Under the pieces are notes generated by a model that was not told where the DNA came from, did no database searches, and saw only the letters and a list, made by a program, of their open reading frames with translations. Position numbers and translations under genes: made by a program. From an uncultured Flavobacterium sp. (GTDB taxonomy: Bacteria > Bacteroidota > Bacteroidia > Flavobacteriales > Flavobacteriaceae), in contig NZ_OY730232.1 of assembly GCF_963422545.1 (NCBI RefSeq), positions 62,001 to 126,000 on the forward strand: 64,000 nt of DNA, written 5' to 3'. Below are positions 45,162-53,335 of the stretch, in pieces; positions within the stretch are counted from its first letter, which is position 1; each line of letters begins with the position of its first letter.

Positions 45162-45206
45162 TTTGCGCAACCAAAAAGTTGCTTATATTTGCAACTGATT
45201 AGTTGC
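45162..45206 (+). promoter_or_regulatory. Promoter and two inverted-repeat operators of the ArsR-AHSA1 operon
   Basis: TTTG (45162-45165) and TATATTTG (45184-45191) with 18-base spacing form the promoter. Two inverted repeats overlap it: GCAAC-CAAAAA-GTTGC (45167-45182, between the boxes) and GCAACT-GATT-AGTTGC (45191-45206, over the start point). Their shared half-site GCAAC/GTTGC and 24-bp spacing suggest binding sites for the encoded ArsR regulator. Confidence 0.65.
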
Positions 45207-45225
45207 GTATTTAAATAAATCTAAA

Positions 45226-45552
45226 ATGAAAAGAGATATTTTTCAGGCGATTGCCGACCCGACTCGCAGAGCAATTTTAGTATTAGTGGCTACAAATGCC
45301 TTGACGCCAAATGCTATAGCGGAAAAATTTAACACAACACGACAAGCGGTTTCTAAACATATCAAAATTCTCAATGAATGTGAATTATTGGATGAAAAGA
45401 AATCAGGACGTGAAATTTATTATCAACTCAGAATTGAGAAAATGAAAGAAGTTGACAAATGGCTGGAACAGTTTAAGGAAATCTGGGAAAACCGTTTTAG
45501 TCAACTCGATCAAGTATTAATGAATCTAAAATCTAAAGAAAATGAAATCTAA
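45226..45552 (+). CDS. ArsR-family transcriptional repressor
   Basis: 108 residues, winged helix-turn-helix. The opening FQAIADPTRRAILVLVATN is characteristic; the recognition helix is in TTRQAVSKHIKILNECELL and the wing is KSGREIYYQL. No metal-binding CxC motif is present, so it belongs to the non-metal ArsR group that is commonly coupled to an AHSA1/SRPBCC gene. The downstream gene starts before its stop (11-base overlap). Probably autoregulated through the operators at 45167-45206. Confidence 0.92.
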   Translation: MKRDIFQAIADPTRRAILVLVATNALTPNAIAEKFNTTRQAVSKHIKILNECELLDEKKSGREIYYQLRIEKMKEVDKWLEQFKEIWENRFSQLDQVLMNLKSKENEI

Positions 45553-46042
45553 TCTATTGATGAATTTTACCGTGGACAAAGAAAACAGCACGGTAAACGT
45601 AAAACGTGAATTTAATGCATCTCTTGCAAATGTTTGGTCTGTCTGGACTGAGGCTGAAATACTTGATCAATGGTGGGCACCATCGCCTTGGAAAGCGAGA
45701 ACTAAAAGCATGGATTTTAAAGAAGGCGGGCGCAGACTTTATGCTATGGTTGGACCTGAAGGTGAAGAACACTGGGCTATTGCGGATTTTACTTCGATAA
45801 CTCCAAAAACAAATTTTAAATATCTGGATGCTTTTTGCGATAGCGAAGGTAAATTAAATGAAGATTTTCCGAGATCTGACTGGAATGTAAACTTTTCTGA
45901 ACAAGGTAATTCGACTATTGTTGATATTGCTATTAAACATCAAAAGCTTTCTGATTTAGAAAAAATCATCGAAATGGGCTTCAAAGAAGGTTTCACCATT
46001 GCCATGGAAGGTTTGGACGAAATCTTTGCTTCAAAAGCGTAA
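45542..46042 (+). CDS. AHSA1/SRPBCC-domain protein
   Basis: 166 residues of the START-like SRPBCC fold with a hydrophobic ligand cavity. Landmarks are VKREFNASLANVWSVWTEAE, LDQWWAPSPWK and the C-terminal helix GFKEGFTIAMEGLDEIF. The ATG overlaps the ArsR gene; ATG 45560 is an alternative. In this widespread ArsR-AHSA1 pairing the function of the SRPBCC protein is not established. Confidence 0.9.
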   Translation: MKSNLLMNFTVDKENSTVNVKREFNASLANVWSVWTEAEILDQWWAPSPWKARTKSMDFKEGGRRLYAMVGPEGEEHWAIADFTSITPKTNFKYLDAFCDSEGKLNEDFPRSDWNVNFSEQGNSTIVDIAIKHQKLSDLEKIIEMGFKEGFTIAMEGLDEIFASKA

Positions 46043-46060
46043 TAAACTTTATTTTTTTCT

Positions 46061-46100
46061 AATAATCCCATTCGTTTTTTGGCGAGTGGGATTATTTAAT
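46061..46100 (+). terminator. Terminator of the ArsR-AHSA1 operon
   Basis: AATAATCCCATTCG / CGAGTGGGATTATT stem with a T-rich loop. The core CCCATTCGTTTTTTGGCGA is repeated in the terminator at 47468, 1.4 kb away. Confidence 0.75.
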
Positions 46101-46214
46101 TAAAATAACCAACAGAATACAATTTTACGGTTTCACGTAATGTTATTAGTTTCCCATCGATTACATTTGGCTCTAAAAAAAAACAAACCACTAACAAAAC
46201 CCAAACTAATCTCG

Positions 46215-47441
46215 ATGAGAAAACAAATCTTATTTATTACCCTAACTCTAATCCTTAGTTTTAATAGTTACTCGCAAATTGTTTTTGAAAATGGTTATTT
46301 CATTTCTGAAAACAATAAAAAAACAGACTGCTTAATTGAGAACATGGATTGGAAAAATACTCCAAGTAGCTTTAGATACAGACTTTCTAATGAACAACCA
46401 ATCATCGATGCTGATGCTAAAACAATAAAAGAATTTGCAATAACCGGTCAGAATAAATTTATCAGATCTGTTGTAAAAATAGACCGTTCTACCAAAAATT
46501 TGCAGAATATGACTAAGGGTAAAGATCCCGTTTTTTCTGAAGAAAAATTATTTCTTCAAGTTCTTCTGGATGGAAAAGCTTCATTGTATTTGTTTGATGA
46601 CGGAACTGTAAGACGTTTTTTTTACAAAATCGATAACTCAGAAATAAAACAACTAGTTTACAAAACTTACTTGGCAGATGATGATAATATTGCCAAAAAC
46701 AATTATTTTCGAGAACAGCTTTTTATCGATTTAAAATGTGATGAAATTCAACAGAACGAATATGAAACATTGAGTTATACAAAAAATGCTTTGGTGCGAC
46801 TCTTTTTAAAATACAATAAATGTAACAACTCTGAGGTTACTGATTTTGAAAAAAAAGAAAAGAAGGACTTATTTAACTTAACTATTAGACCAAGATACAA
46901 CATTAATAATCTAACTTTAAACAACAAATCTTTTGAAAATCTTAATTTCGATTTTGGTGCTAAATCAAGCTTGAGTTTAGGAATTGAAGCCGAATTTATT
47001 TTACCATTTAATAAAAACAGATGGTCTGTAATAGTAGAACCAAACTATAATTATTATAAAGCCGAACAAACCATTCAAAACCCAAATTTTATAGATGGTA
47101 CTCTGGTAGGTAAAGTAGATTACAAATCGATTGAATTACCTATTGGTGTACGACGCTATTTTTTTGTTAATGACTCGTTTAAAATATTTGCAAATGCTTC
47201 ACTTGTATTTGATTTTGCTTCAAATTCTAAAATCAGTATTACTAGAAATGACGGTTCTGAACTTTTCCCTTTATCGATAAAATCCGGTACTAACTTTGGT
47301 TTTGGAATCGGTTGCAAATTTATGGATAAATTTAGCGCAGAAGTAAGATTTCAAACTCCCAGAGGTCTTTTAGCCGACAATCCAAGCTGGAATTCTTCCT
47401 ATCAAACCACTGCTTTAATAGTAGGCTATTCATTTTTCTAA
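46215..47441 (+). CDS. Putative outer-membrane beta-barrel protein with N-terminal periplasmic domain
   Basis: 408 residues from ATG 46215, which gives a proper signal peptide (ILFITLTLILSFNSYSQ); the longer frame from 46140 does not. Residues about 25-210 form a soluble domain common to a flavobacterial family (ENGYFISENNKKTDCLIEN). Residues about 220-408 alternate as barrel strands (LTIRPRYNINNLTL, WSVIVEPNYNYYKAEQ) and end in aromatic VGYSFF, the outer-membrane insertion signal. Ligand or role unknown. Confidence 0.7.
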   Translation: MRKQILFITLTLILSFNSYSQIVFENGYFISENNKKTDCLIENMDWKNTPSSFRYRLSNEQPIIDADAKTIKEFAITGQNKFIRSVVKIDRSTKNLQNMTKGKDPVFSEEKLFLQVLLDGKASLYLFDDGTVRRFFYKIDNSEIKQLVYKTYLADDDNIAKNNYFREQLFIDLKCDEIQQNEYETLSYTKNALVRLFLKYNKCNNSEVTDFEKKEKKDLFNLTIRPRYNINNLTLNNKSFENLNFDFGAKSSLSLGIEAEFILPFNKNRWSVIVEPNYNYYKAEQTIQNPNFIDGTLVGKVDYKSIELPIGVRRYFFVNDSFKIFANASLVFDFASNSKISITRNDGSELFPLSIKSGTNFGFGIGCKFMDKFSAEVRFQTPRGLLADNPSWNSSYQTTALIVGYSFF

Positions 47442-47467
47442 AATATACCGTAACCACTATATCTTAT

Positions 47468-47504
47468 AAATCCCATTCGTTTTTTGGCGAATGGGATTTT
47501 TTTT
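47468..47504 (+). terminator. Terminator of the outer-membrane protein gene
   Basis: AAATCCCATTCG-TTTTTTGG-CGAATGGGATTT stem with a T run. It shares its core with the terminator at 46061. Confidence 0.85.
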
Positions 47505-47603
47505 GGCATTTACTATAATCAAAATTTGTATTTTAGCTTATTAGAAATTTGTTCTGAAAATCTCAATCTTATAATGACCAAACAGGTTATTAAATATCAC
47601 GAA

Positions 47604-48473
47604 ATGAATAAAATTATTACCCTTACAATTTTACTTTTTACCTCAACCCTATTATTTAGCCAAGCCAATAAATCGAAACAAACGGAAACCAATAAACCAT
47701 TTGTATTGGGAGTTATTGATGAAATCCAATCGAAAGAACTGGGCGAAAAAAGAATCCTGAATATTTATCTTCCTGAAGGCTATAAAGCCGAAGAAGCAAC
47801 AAAATATCCTGTAATTTATTTATTGGATGGTTCTGCTGATGAAGATTTTATTCATATTTCGGGACTAGTACAGTTTAATAGTTTTGAATGGATAAATCAG
47901 GTTCCAAAATCTATTGTTGTAGGTATTGCAACTGTAGACAGAAGAAGAGATTTTACGTTTCAGACAACTATTGAAAATGATAAAAAAAGATTTCCAACAA
48001 CTGGACATTCCGAAAAATTTATTGCTTTTATCGAAAAAGAATTACAGCCTTTTATTGATAAAAAATACAAAACCAGCAGTTCTAAAACCATTATAGGTCA
48101 ATCTTTAGGTGGGCTCTTAGAAACTGAAATTTTATTAAAGAAACCTACTCTCTTTAATAAATATGTTATCGTGAGTCCAAGTATCTGGTGGAATAATGGT
48201 TCAATATTAAATCAGGATTCTGAAATTTTTAAAGACAACTTTAATCAGCAAACAGAGATTTACATCGCCGTTGGTAAAGAAGGACTTACGCCAACTGAAA
48301 TTCCGAGAGTTATGGAAGTTGACGCAAACTTATTAGCCGAAAAAATAAAGGCTTCAAAAAGTAAAAACATCAAAGTTTATTTTGATTATTTCCCTGCAGA
48401 GAATCACGGTACGATTTTACATCCGGCGGTTTCGAATTCTTTTAAATTCTTTTATCCTCAAACTAAGGAATAA
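47604..48473 (+). CDS. Exported esterase, PF00756-type alpha/beta-hydrolase
   Basis: 289 residues from ATG 47604, which begins a signal peptide (IITLTILLFTSTLLFSQ); longer frames overlap the terminator. PF00756 landmarks are RILNIYLPEGY, PVIYLLDGSADEDF, and the nucleophile elbow IIGQSLGGLLE (GxSxG), with the acid near VGKEGLTP and the histidine in ENHGTILHPA. Similar in class to the esterase at 14130 but not a close copy. The next gene starts one base after its stop. Confidence 0.85.
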   Translation: MNKIITLTILLFTSTLLFSQANKSKQTETNKPFVLGVIDEIQSKELGEKRILNIYLPEGYKAEEATKYPVIYLLDGSADEDFIHISGLVQFNSFEWINQVPKSIVVGIATVDRRRDFTFQTTIENDKKRFPTTGHSEKFIAFIEKELQPFIDKKYKTSSSKTIIGQSLGGLLETEILLKKPTLFNKYVIVSPSIWWNNGSILNQDSEIFKDNFNQQTEIYIAVGKEGLTPTEIPRVMEVDANLLAEKIKASKSKNIKVYFDYFPAENHGTILHPAVSNSFKFFYPQTKE

Positions 48474-48474
48474 A

Positions 48475-49158
48475 ATGAAAATTACAGAAGAAAACAAATT
48501 AGACAATCCGATTTGGAATTCATTGTCTGAAAGTCATGAAAAATTTGCTATTGATTACAATGGAACTAAGTTTTACAATCCGGATTATTGTCCGTTTGGT
48601 GGATTTTTGGAACTTGAAAGTACTTTAGAATCAGCAAAAAAATATGCTTCATTATGTGTAAATTTCTTTATTGTTGGTAAAAAACCTATAATTGCAGATT
48701 CGCTAGAAATTGTAAAAAAATTGGTTTGTCTTCAAATGATTATTCATGAAAAGATTCAAATAACTTTTGATAATGAAATCATTAAATTAACTGAAGAACA
48801 TAGCGAAGAATTATTTGATTTGGTAAATCTAGTTCAGCCGGGATATTTTAAAACAAAAACACCTTTATTAGGCAGTTATTATGGAATTTTCAACGATAGG
48901 AAATTAGTATCAATTGCTGGCGAACGCATGAAAATGAACACCTTTACAGAAGTGAGCGCTATTATCACTCATCCGGATCATACCGGAAAAGGTTACGCAA
49001 AACAGCTGACTTCGCACGTTGTCAATACTATTTTTAATGAAGGTAAAATTCCGTTTTTGCATGTTGTAGAAAGTAACCTTGGTGCTATTAAATTATACGA
49101 AAAGCTAGGTTTTGTAATGAGAAGAAAAATTAGCTTTTGGAATATTTCTAAAAAATAG
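48475..49158 (+). CDS. GNAT-family N-acetyltransferase
   Basis: 227 residues from ATG 48475, directly after the esterase stop. The C-terminal half is a GNAT domain: EVSAIITHPDHTGKGYAKQL holds the acetyl-CoA pyrophosphate loop (G-K-G-Y-A), and LHVVESNLGAIKLYEKLGFVMRR is the C-terminal strand-helix. The N-terminal 110 residues form a less conserved cap. Probably co-translated with the esterase. Substrate unknown. Confidence 0.88.
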   Translation: MKITEENKLDNPIWNSLSESHEKFAIDYNGTKFYNPDYCPFGGFLELESTLESAKKYASLCVNFFIVGKKPIIADSLEIVKKLVCLQMIIHEKIQITFDNEIIKLTEEHSEELFDLVNLVQPGYFKTKTPLLGSYYGIFNDRKLVSIAGERMKMNTFTEVSAIITHPDHTGKGYAKQLTSHVVNTIFNEGKIPFLHVVESNLGAIKLYEKLGFVMRRKISFWNISKK

Positions 49159-49204
49159 TACCTTTACCATAACCCTAATCTACTATTAACAATCTTAATC
49201 TACT

Positions 49205-49582
49205 ATGGTAATGAAAAAAGTAATTTTAATCTTCATTTGTTTAATTGGTTTATCAGTAAGTGCACAAACACAAAATGAACTCGTTGGAAAATGGATATTA
49301 GTAAAATGGACAAAAAACGGACGAACCCAAGACATTAAAGCTAACTTTAAAACAACTCAGGTTTTACAGATTTTCAGCGCAAATGGAGATTTTGAAAGTC
49401 GTATTGGTAGCGAAAGTACCTATTCTAAATGGAAGCTAACCAAAGACAATTCTGAACTTGTAGTTGTTGACTCTGCGGTTTCTATTACCTCGTCTATTGA
49501 TTATTTTGATCCCAAAAAACGTGTAATTAGCACACCGGAAATGGGAACATTTGAATACAAAAAAATTCCGGATGCTGAATAA
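49205..49582 (+). CDS. Unknown exported lipocalin-like protein
   Basis: 125 residues with a signal peptide (KKVILIFICLIGLSVSAQ). The mature part begins NELVGKWILVKWTKNG and has FSANGDFESRIG and SKWKLTKDNSELVVVD, the strand pattern of lipocalin-like domains (G-x-W at the first strand). Function unknown. ATG 49211 is an alternative start. Confidence 0.65.
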   Translation: MVMKKVILIFICLIGLSVSAQTQNELVGKWILVKWTKNGRTQDIKANFKTTQVLQIFSANGDFESRIGSESTYSKWKLTKDNSELVVVDSAVSITSSIDYFDPKKRVISTPEMGTFEYKKIPDAE

Positions 49583-49631
49583 GACACTACTGTCTTATAA
49601 CTGAATAGTAAAAACTAATTTTTACCTGAAT

Positions 49632-50000
49632 ATGACACCAAATAAACAAACCGTAAATGAATATATGGCGGCATTTAGAGTAAGTGATCATAAAAGAATT
49701 CTCTCTTGCCTTACTGATGATGTTGTTTGGGAAATGCCCGGAATTTATCAGCATGTAGGTAAGGAAGCCTTTGATAAAGAAATTGAAAATGACAATTTTA
49801 TTGGAAGCCCAACGATTCAAATCATAAAACTGATTGAAGAAAATAATATTGTCATTGCCGAAGGTACGGTACAAGCAAACATGAAAAACGGCAATCTATT
49901 AGATGCCGTTTTTTGTGATGTTTTTGAAATGGAAAATGGTAAAATAAAAAAGCTTACCTCCTATTTAATGTCTAAAAATGCGAATTTAAAATTTGAGTAA
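49632..50000 (+). CDS. SnoaL-like / NTF2-fold protein
   Basis: 122 residues. NTF2-like cone fold pattern: TVNEYMAAFRVSDHKRILSC, LTDDVVWEMPGIYQHVGKEAF, IVIAEGTVQA and FCDVFEMENGKIKKLTSYLM. Members are small hydrolases, isomerases or ligand-binding proteins. No catalytic assignment is possible. Confidence 0.85.
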   Translation: MTPNKQTVNEYMAAFRVSDHKRILSCLTDDVVWEMPGIYQHVGKEAFDKEIENDNFIGSPTIQIIKLIEENNIVIAEGTVQANMKNGNLLDAVFCDVFEMENGKIKKLTSYLMSKNANLKFE

Positions 50001-50175
50001 TATTTAACGCAAAGTTTTTTTACCACTACGATTTTAACCACAAAGATTTTACGCAAAATTCGCAAAGTGAATTATAAATAATTATCATTTTTGTCATTCA
50101 TCTTTCTACGATAAAAACTATTTTTTTTTATTCTTTATTCAACGGATTAAAATCCATCATTCGCAATCGGAACCC

Positions 50176-50393
50176 AACCTTGTCATTCCGAGGTACGAGG
50201 AATCTGCGCAAGTTGCTCCGTAATTAAATATCTCAATCTTTGTCGAGTTTCTTGTGGAGATTCTTGTGGAGATTCTTGTGGAGATTCTTGTGGAGATTCT
50301 TGTGGAGATTCTTGTGGAGATTCTTGTGGAGATTCTTGTGGAGATTCTTGTGGAGATTCCTCGTTCCTCGGAATGACAAGATTGCGCAAAACT
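50176..50393. repeat. Palindromic element with an internal 12-bp minisatellite
   Basis: Outer arms CTTGTCATTCCGAGG...CGAGGAATCTGCGCA (from about 50178) and GATTCCTCG...CCTCGGAATGACAAG (to about 50381) are inverted repeats. Between them, 50251-50359 is nine tandem copies of CTTGTGGAGATT. The unit looks like an expansion of the element's own ...GATTC..CTTGTGGAGATTC junction. The rest of the gap 50001-50434 is AT-rich without a gene. Confidence 0.9.
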
Positions 50394-50434
50394 TTGTCAA
50401 AGTTTTCACCAAAAGTATTACAATCTAAAATCCA

Positions 50435-51970
50435 TCATCCCAACCAACCATCACGATCTAAACTTCTATATTGAATCGCTTCGGCAATATGTTGCGAAAT
50501 TACAGTTGGAGATGCATCCAAGTCGGCAATTGTTCTGGAAACTTTCAATATTCTATCATACGCTCGCGCCGAAAGATTCAGTCGTTCCATAGCAGTTTTC
50601 AACAACTCTTTTGATTGGTCGTCGAGTGCACAATATTCTCGTATTAACTTACTGCTCATTTGGGCATTATAATGAATGTTTTCGACTTCTTCGAAACGTT
50701 TGGTTTGAATTTCTCGTGCAGCGGTGACACGTTTTCGGATTTCGACGCTGCTTTCTGCTTTTTGATCATCGGCTAACTTTTCGAAAGGAACCGGCGTTAC
50801 TTCGATATGTATATCAATTCGATCTAATAATGGCCCCGAAATCTTACTCAAATAGCGTTGCATTTCGTGTGGTGATGAGGTATTTGGCATACTTGGATCA
50901 TTGAAAAAACCACTCGGACTTGGGTTCATACTCGCCACCAACATAAATGAAGAAGGATAAGTAACCGTAAATTTAGCTCGCGAAATAGTGACTTCACGAT
51001 CTTCGAGCGGTTGACGCATTACTTCGAGAACATCACGTTTAAATTCAGGCAATTCGTCCAGAAACAAAACGCCGTTGTGTGCCATCGAAATCTCGCCAGG
51101 CTGCGGATAACTTCCACCTCCAACCAAAGCTACATTTGAAATTGTGTGATGCGGACTTCTAAACGGACGCTGATTCATCAAGCCAACTTCTTTTAATTTT
51201 CCGGCAACGCTGTGAATCTTGGTTGTTTCAAGCGCTTCCCGCAATGTCATTGGTGGCAAAATACTGGGTACTCTCTTGGCCAGCATCGTTTTTCCTGCTC
51301 CCGGCGGACCAATCAAAATAATATTATGCCCTCCGGCTGCAGCAATTTCCATACAGCGTTTTATGCTTTCTTGTCCACGCACATCAGAAAAATCAAATTC
51401 AGGAAAATCCAGTGTTTTGTAAAATTCGGCTCTGGTGTCAATTACCGTTGGTTGAAGTGTTCCTTTTCCTGCGAAAAAGTCGATTACTTCTTGTAAATTA
51501 GAAACACCGTAAACATCTAAACCCGTAACTATTGCAGCTTCTTTTACATTTTGAATGGGCAGAAAGAATCCTTTATAACCTTCTTCCTTTGCTTTTATAG
51601 CAATTGGCAAGGCACCGCGAATAGGCTGTAAACTTCCGTCAAGCGAAAGTTCTCCCATAATAATGTATTGCTCAATTTCTGGTGCTTTTATCTGATCTGA
51701 GCCCACTAAAATTCCCATTGCAAGAGGCAAATCGTAGGCTGAACCTTCTTTTCGAAGGTCGGCGGGCGCCATATTTATAGTGATTTTTTTACCCGGTAGA
51801 CTTAATCCGTTATTTTTTAGAGCAGCGGCTATTCTATAACTGCTTTCTTTTATAGCATTATCCGGAAGACCAACTAAATGATAACCAATACCTTTATCCA
51901 TATGAACCTCGATCGTAATCGTTGTTGCTTCAACTCCAAAAACGGCACTTCCGTAAACTTTTACTAACAT
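50435..51970 (-). CDS. YifB/ComM-type AAA+ ATPase (Mg-chelatase-like)
   Basis: 511 residues. N-terminal Lon-protease-like S5 fold domain (about 1-170), central AAA+ domain with Walker A GPPGAGKTMLAKR (about 218-230) and Walker B GVLFLDELPEF, the RSPHHTISNVALVGGG block, and the C-terminal Mg-chelatase-type domain with LDRIDIHIEV and SARAYDRILKVSRTIADL. ComM is a branch-migration helicase that helps integrate DNA taken up by transformation. Length is typical. Monocistronic on the minus strand. Confidence 0.95.
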   Translation of the reverse strand: MLVKVYGSAVFGVEATTITIEVHMDKGIGYHLVGLPDNAIKESSYRIAAALKNNGLSLPGKKITINMAPADLRKEGSAYDLPLAMGILVGSDQIKAPEIEQYIIMGELSLDGSLQPIRGALPIAIKAKEEGYKGFFLPIQNVKEAAIVTGLDVYGVSNLQEVIDFFAGKGTLQPTVIDTRAEFYKTLDFPEFDFSDVRGQESIKRCMEIAAAGGHNIILIGPPGAGKTMLAKRVPSILPPMTLREALETTKIHSVAGKLKEVGLMNQRPFRSPHHTISNVALVGGGSYPQPGEISMAHNGVLFLDELPEFKRDVLEVMRQPLEDREVTISRAKFTVTYPSSFMLVASMNPSPSGFFNDPSMPNTSSPHEMQRYLSKISGPLLDRIDIHIEVTPVPFEKLADDQKAESSVEIRKRVTAAREIQTKRFEEVENIHYNAQMSSKLIREYCALDDQSKELLKTAMERLNLSARAYDRILKVSRTIADLDASPTVISQHIAEAIQYRSLDRDGWLG

Positions 51971-52047
51971 AAAACCCTTTCATTAAATATTTTTAAATCT
52001 AATGAAAAAATAAATTAATTGTAAATATTTTATTACAATTTTTAAAA

Positions 52048-53019
52048 TTAAAATATTAGCTTAATTTGAGTCTTCACTTCTTCAACCATCATACTCAGAT
52101 CTAAACTATTTTGATGCGACCAAAGTTTGCTTTCAATTTGATTATTTCGAATACAATCTTGGCACTCCATAATTTCATGTGTATAACCTTTACCGAGAGT
52201 AGGTAAATTATAAACAGATTCTTGTTCCTCTTTAAATACAGAATATCCATCGGCCATAAACCAAGGCGAATTTAATTCGATTCGGCCTTTTGTTCCGGCA
52301 ATAAGTGCTTTCATATCAGATTCTGAAACTATAGAAGAATGTAAAACTGCCTGTGCTTTTTCATATTGCAAAATCATTGAAATCTGCAAATCAATTCCAC
52401 TTTTGTGATAAACAGCTTTTGCAATTATCTCTTTTGGAATTCCGAACAATATATAAGAGAGAAATAATGGATAAACACCAATATCAAATAATGCGCCGCC
52501 ACCGCGGTTTTTATCAAAAAGTCTGCTTCCTTCTACATCATTTCCTATAAAAGCAAAATCGGCTTTTATATAATTTGCTTCACCAATAATTCCATTTTCA
52601 ACTTTTGCCAAAACATCCTGAACAGTTGGAATAAAACGAGTCCAGAAAGCTTCCATAAAAAATTTATTTTGTTTTTTAGAAGCCTCGATCATTCGCTCCG
52701 CATCTTTATAGGAAAGCGCTATGGGTTTTTCACATAAAACATGTCTACCATTTTCTAAGGCTTTTATAGACAACTCAGCGTGCGAATCGTGAGGCGTTGC
52801 GATATAAACAATGTCAATTTCCTGATCTGCAAAGAGAGCTTCATAAGAGTCATATGCTTTTGCTGCATTGTATTTTGCTACAAATTCATCTGCTTTCAAA
52901 ATATCTCGTGAAGCAACAGCAAGCAAGTCTGCATCTTCTACTAATAATAAATCTGTGGCAAATTGATGTGCAATATTTCCCAAACCAATTATTCCCCACT
53001 TTATTTTCTGATTTTTCAT
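52048..53019 (-). CDS. Gfo/Idh/MocA-family oxidoreductase
   Basis: 323 residues. The N-terminal Rossmann fold has WGIIGLGNIAHQFATDL and the conserved CEKPIAL (about residues 94-100, catalytic Lys). The C-terminal domain has GGGALFDIGVYPLFLS, the block carrying the active-site Asp/Tyr region. Similar to trans-dihydrodiol dehydrogenase-like members acting on sugars or cyclic polyols; substrate unknown. A minus-strand TATATTTG box lies at 53055-53062. Confidence 0.92.
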   Translation of the reverse strand: MKNQKIKWGIIGLGNIAHQFATDLLLVEDADLLAVASRDILKADEFVAKYNAAKAYDSYEALFADQEIDIVYIATPHDSHAELSIKALENGRHVLCEKPIALSYKDAERMIEASKKQNKFFMEAFWTRFIPTVQDVLAKVENGIIGEANYIKADFAFIGNDVEGSRLFDKNRGGGALFDIGVYPLFLSYILFGIPKEIIAKAVYHKSGIDLQISMILQYEKAQAVLHSSIVSESDMKALIAGTKGRIELNSPWFMADGYSVFKEEQESVYNLPTLGKGYTHEIMECQDCIRNNQIESKLWSHQNSLDLSMMVEEVKTQIKLIF

Positions 53020-53335
53020 TCTTAAATTTTAATTACAAAAAATGTTAAAAAGATCAAATATACATCATCATTAAAAACAATCTGACGATTTTCAACAATA
53101 AATACCAATATTCACCTCAAAAACAGCAACAAAAATATAGGAAAAATATCCCTTTTATAAAATAGCTTCAAAAAAACGTTGTCAAATTGTAAATTTTAAG
53201 TCTATTTTAACACACACATTCAAAACTTAGGGGGTTAAAATGAAAAATTAGCAAAAATTAAGCATGAGACTCTATTTTTTTTAGGGGTGTCAAATCATTT
53301 TATATTTTTATCAAAAAATTTAAAACTAAATAACT
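53020..53335. promoter_or_regulatory. Divergent control region between the oxidoreductase and amt
   Basis: AT-rich, no gene. Minus-strand TATATTTG at 53055-53062 is a good -7 box for the oxidoreductase. No TAnnTTTG is found close to amt; its promoter may use another sigma factor or be activator-dependent, as is usual for nitrogen-regulated genes (inference). Confidence 0.45.

Noticed and set aside
50183..50428. Open frames encoding ESPQ-repeat or FLWR-repeat proteins on either strand
   Set aside because: They are translations of a 12-bp DNA repeat inside an inverted-repeat element; no signal, promoter, or family support exists in either frame.
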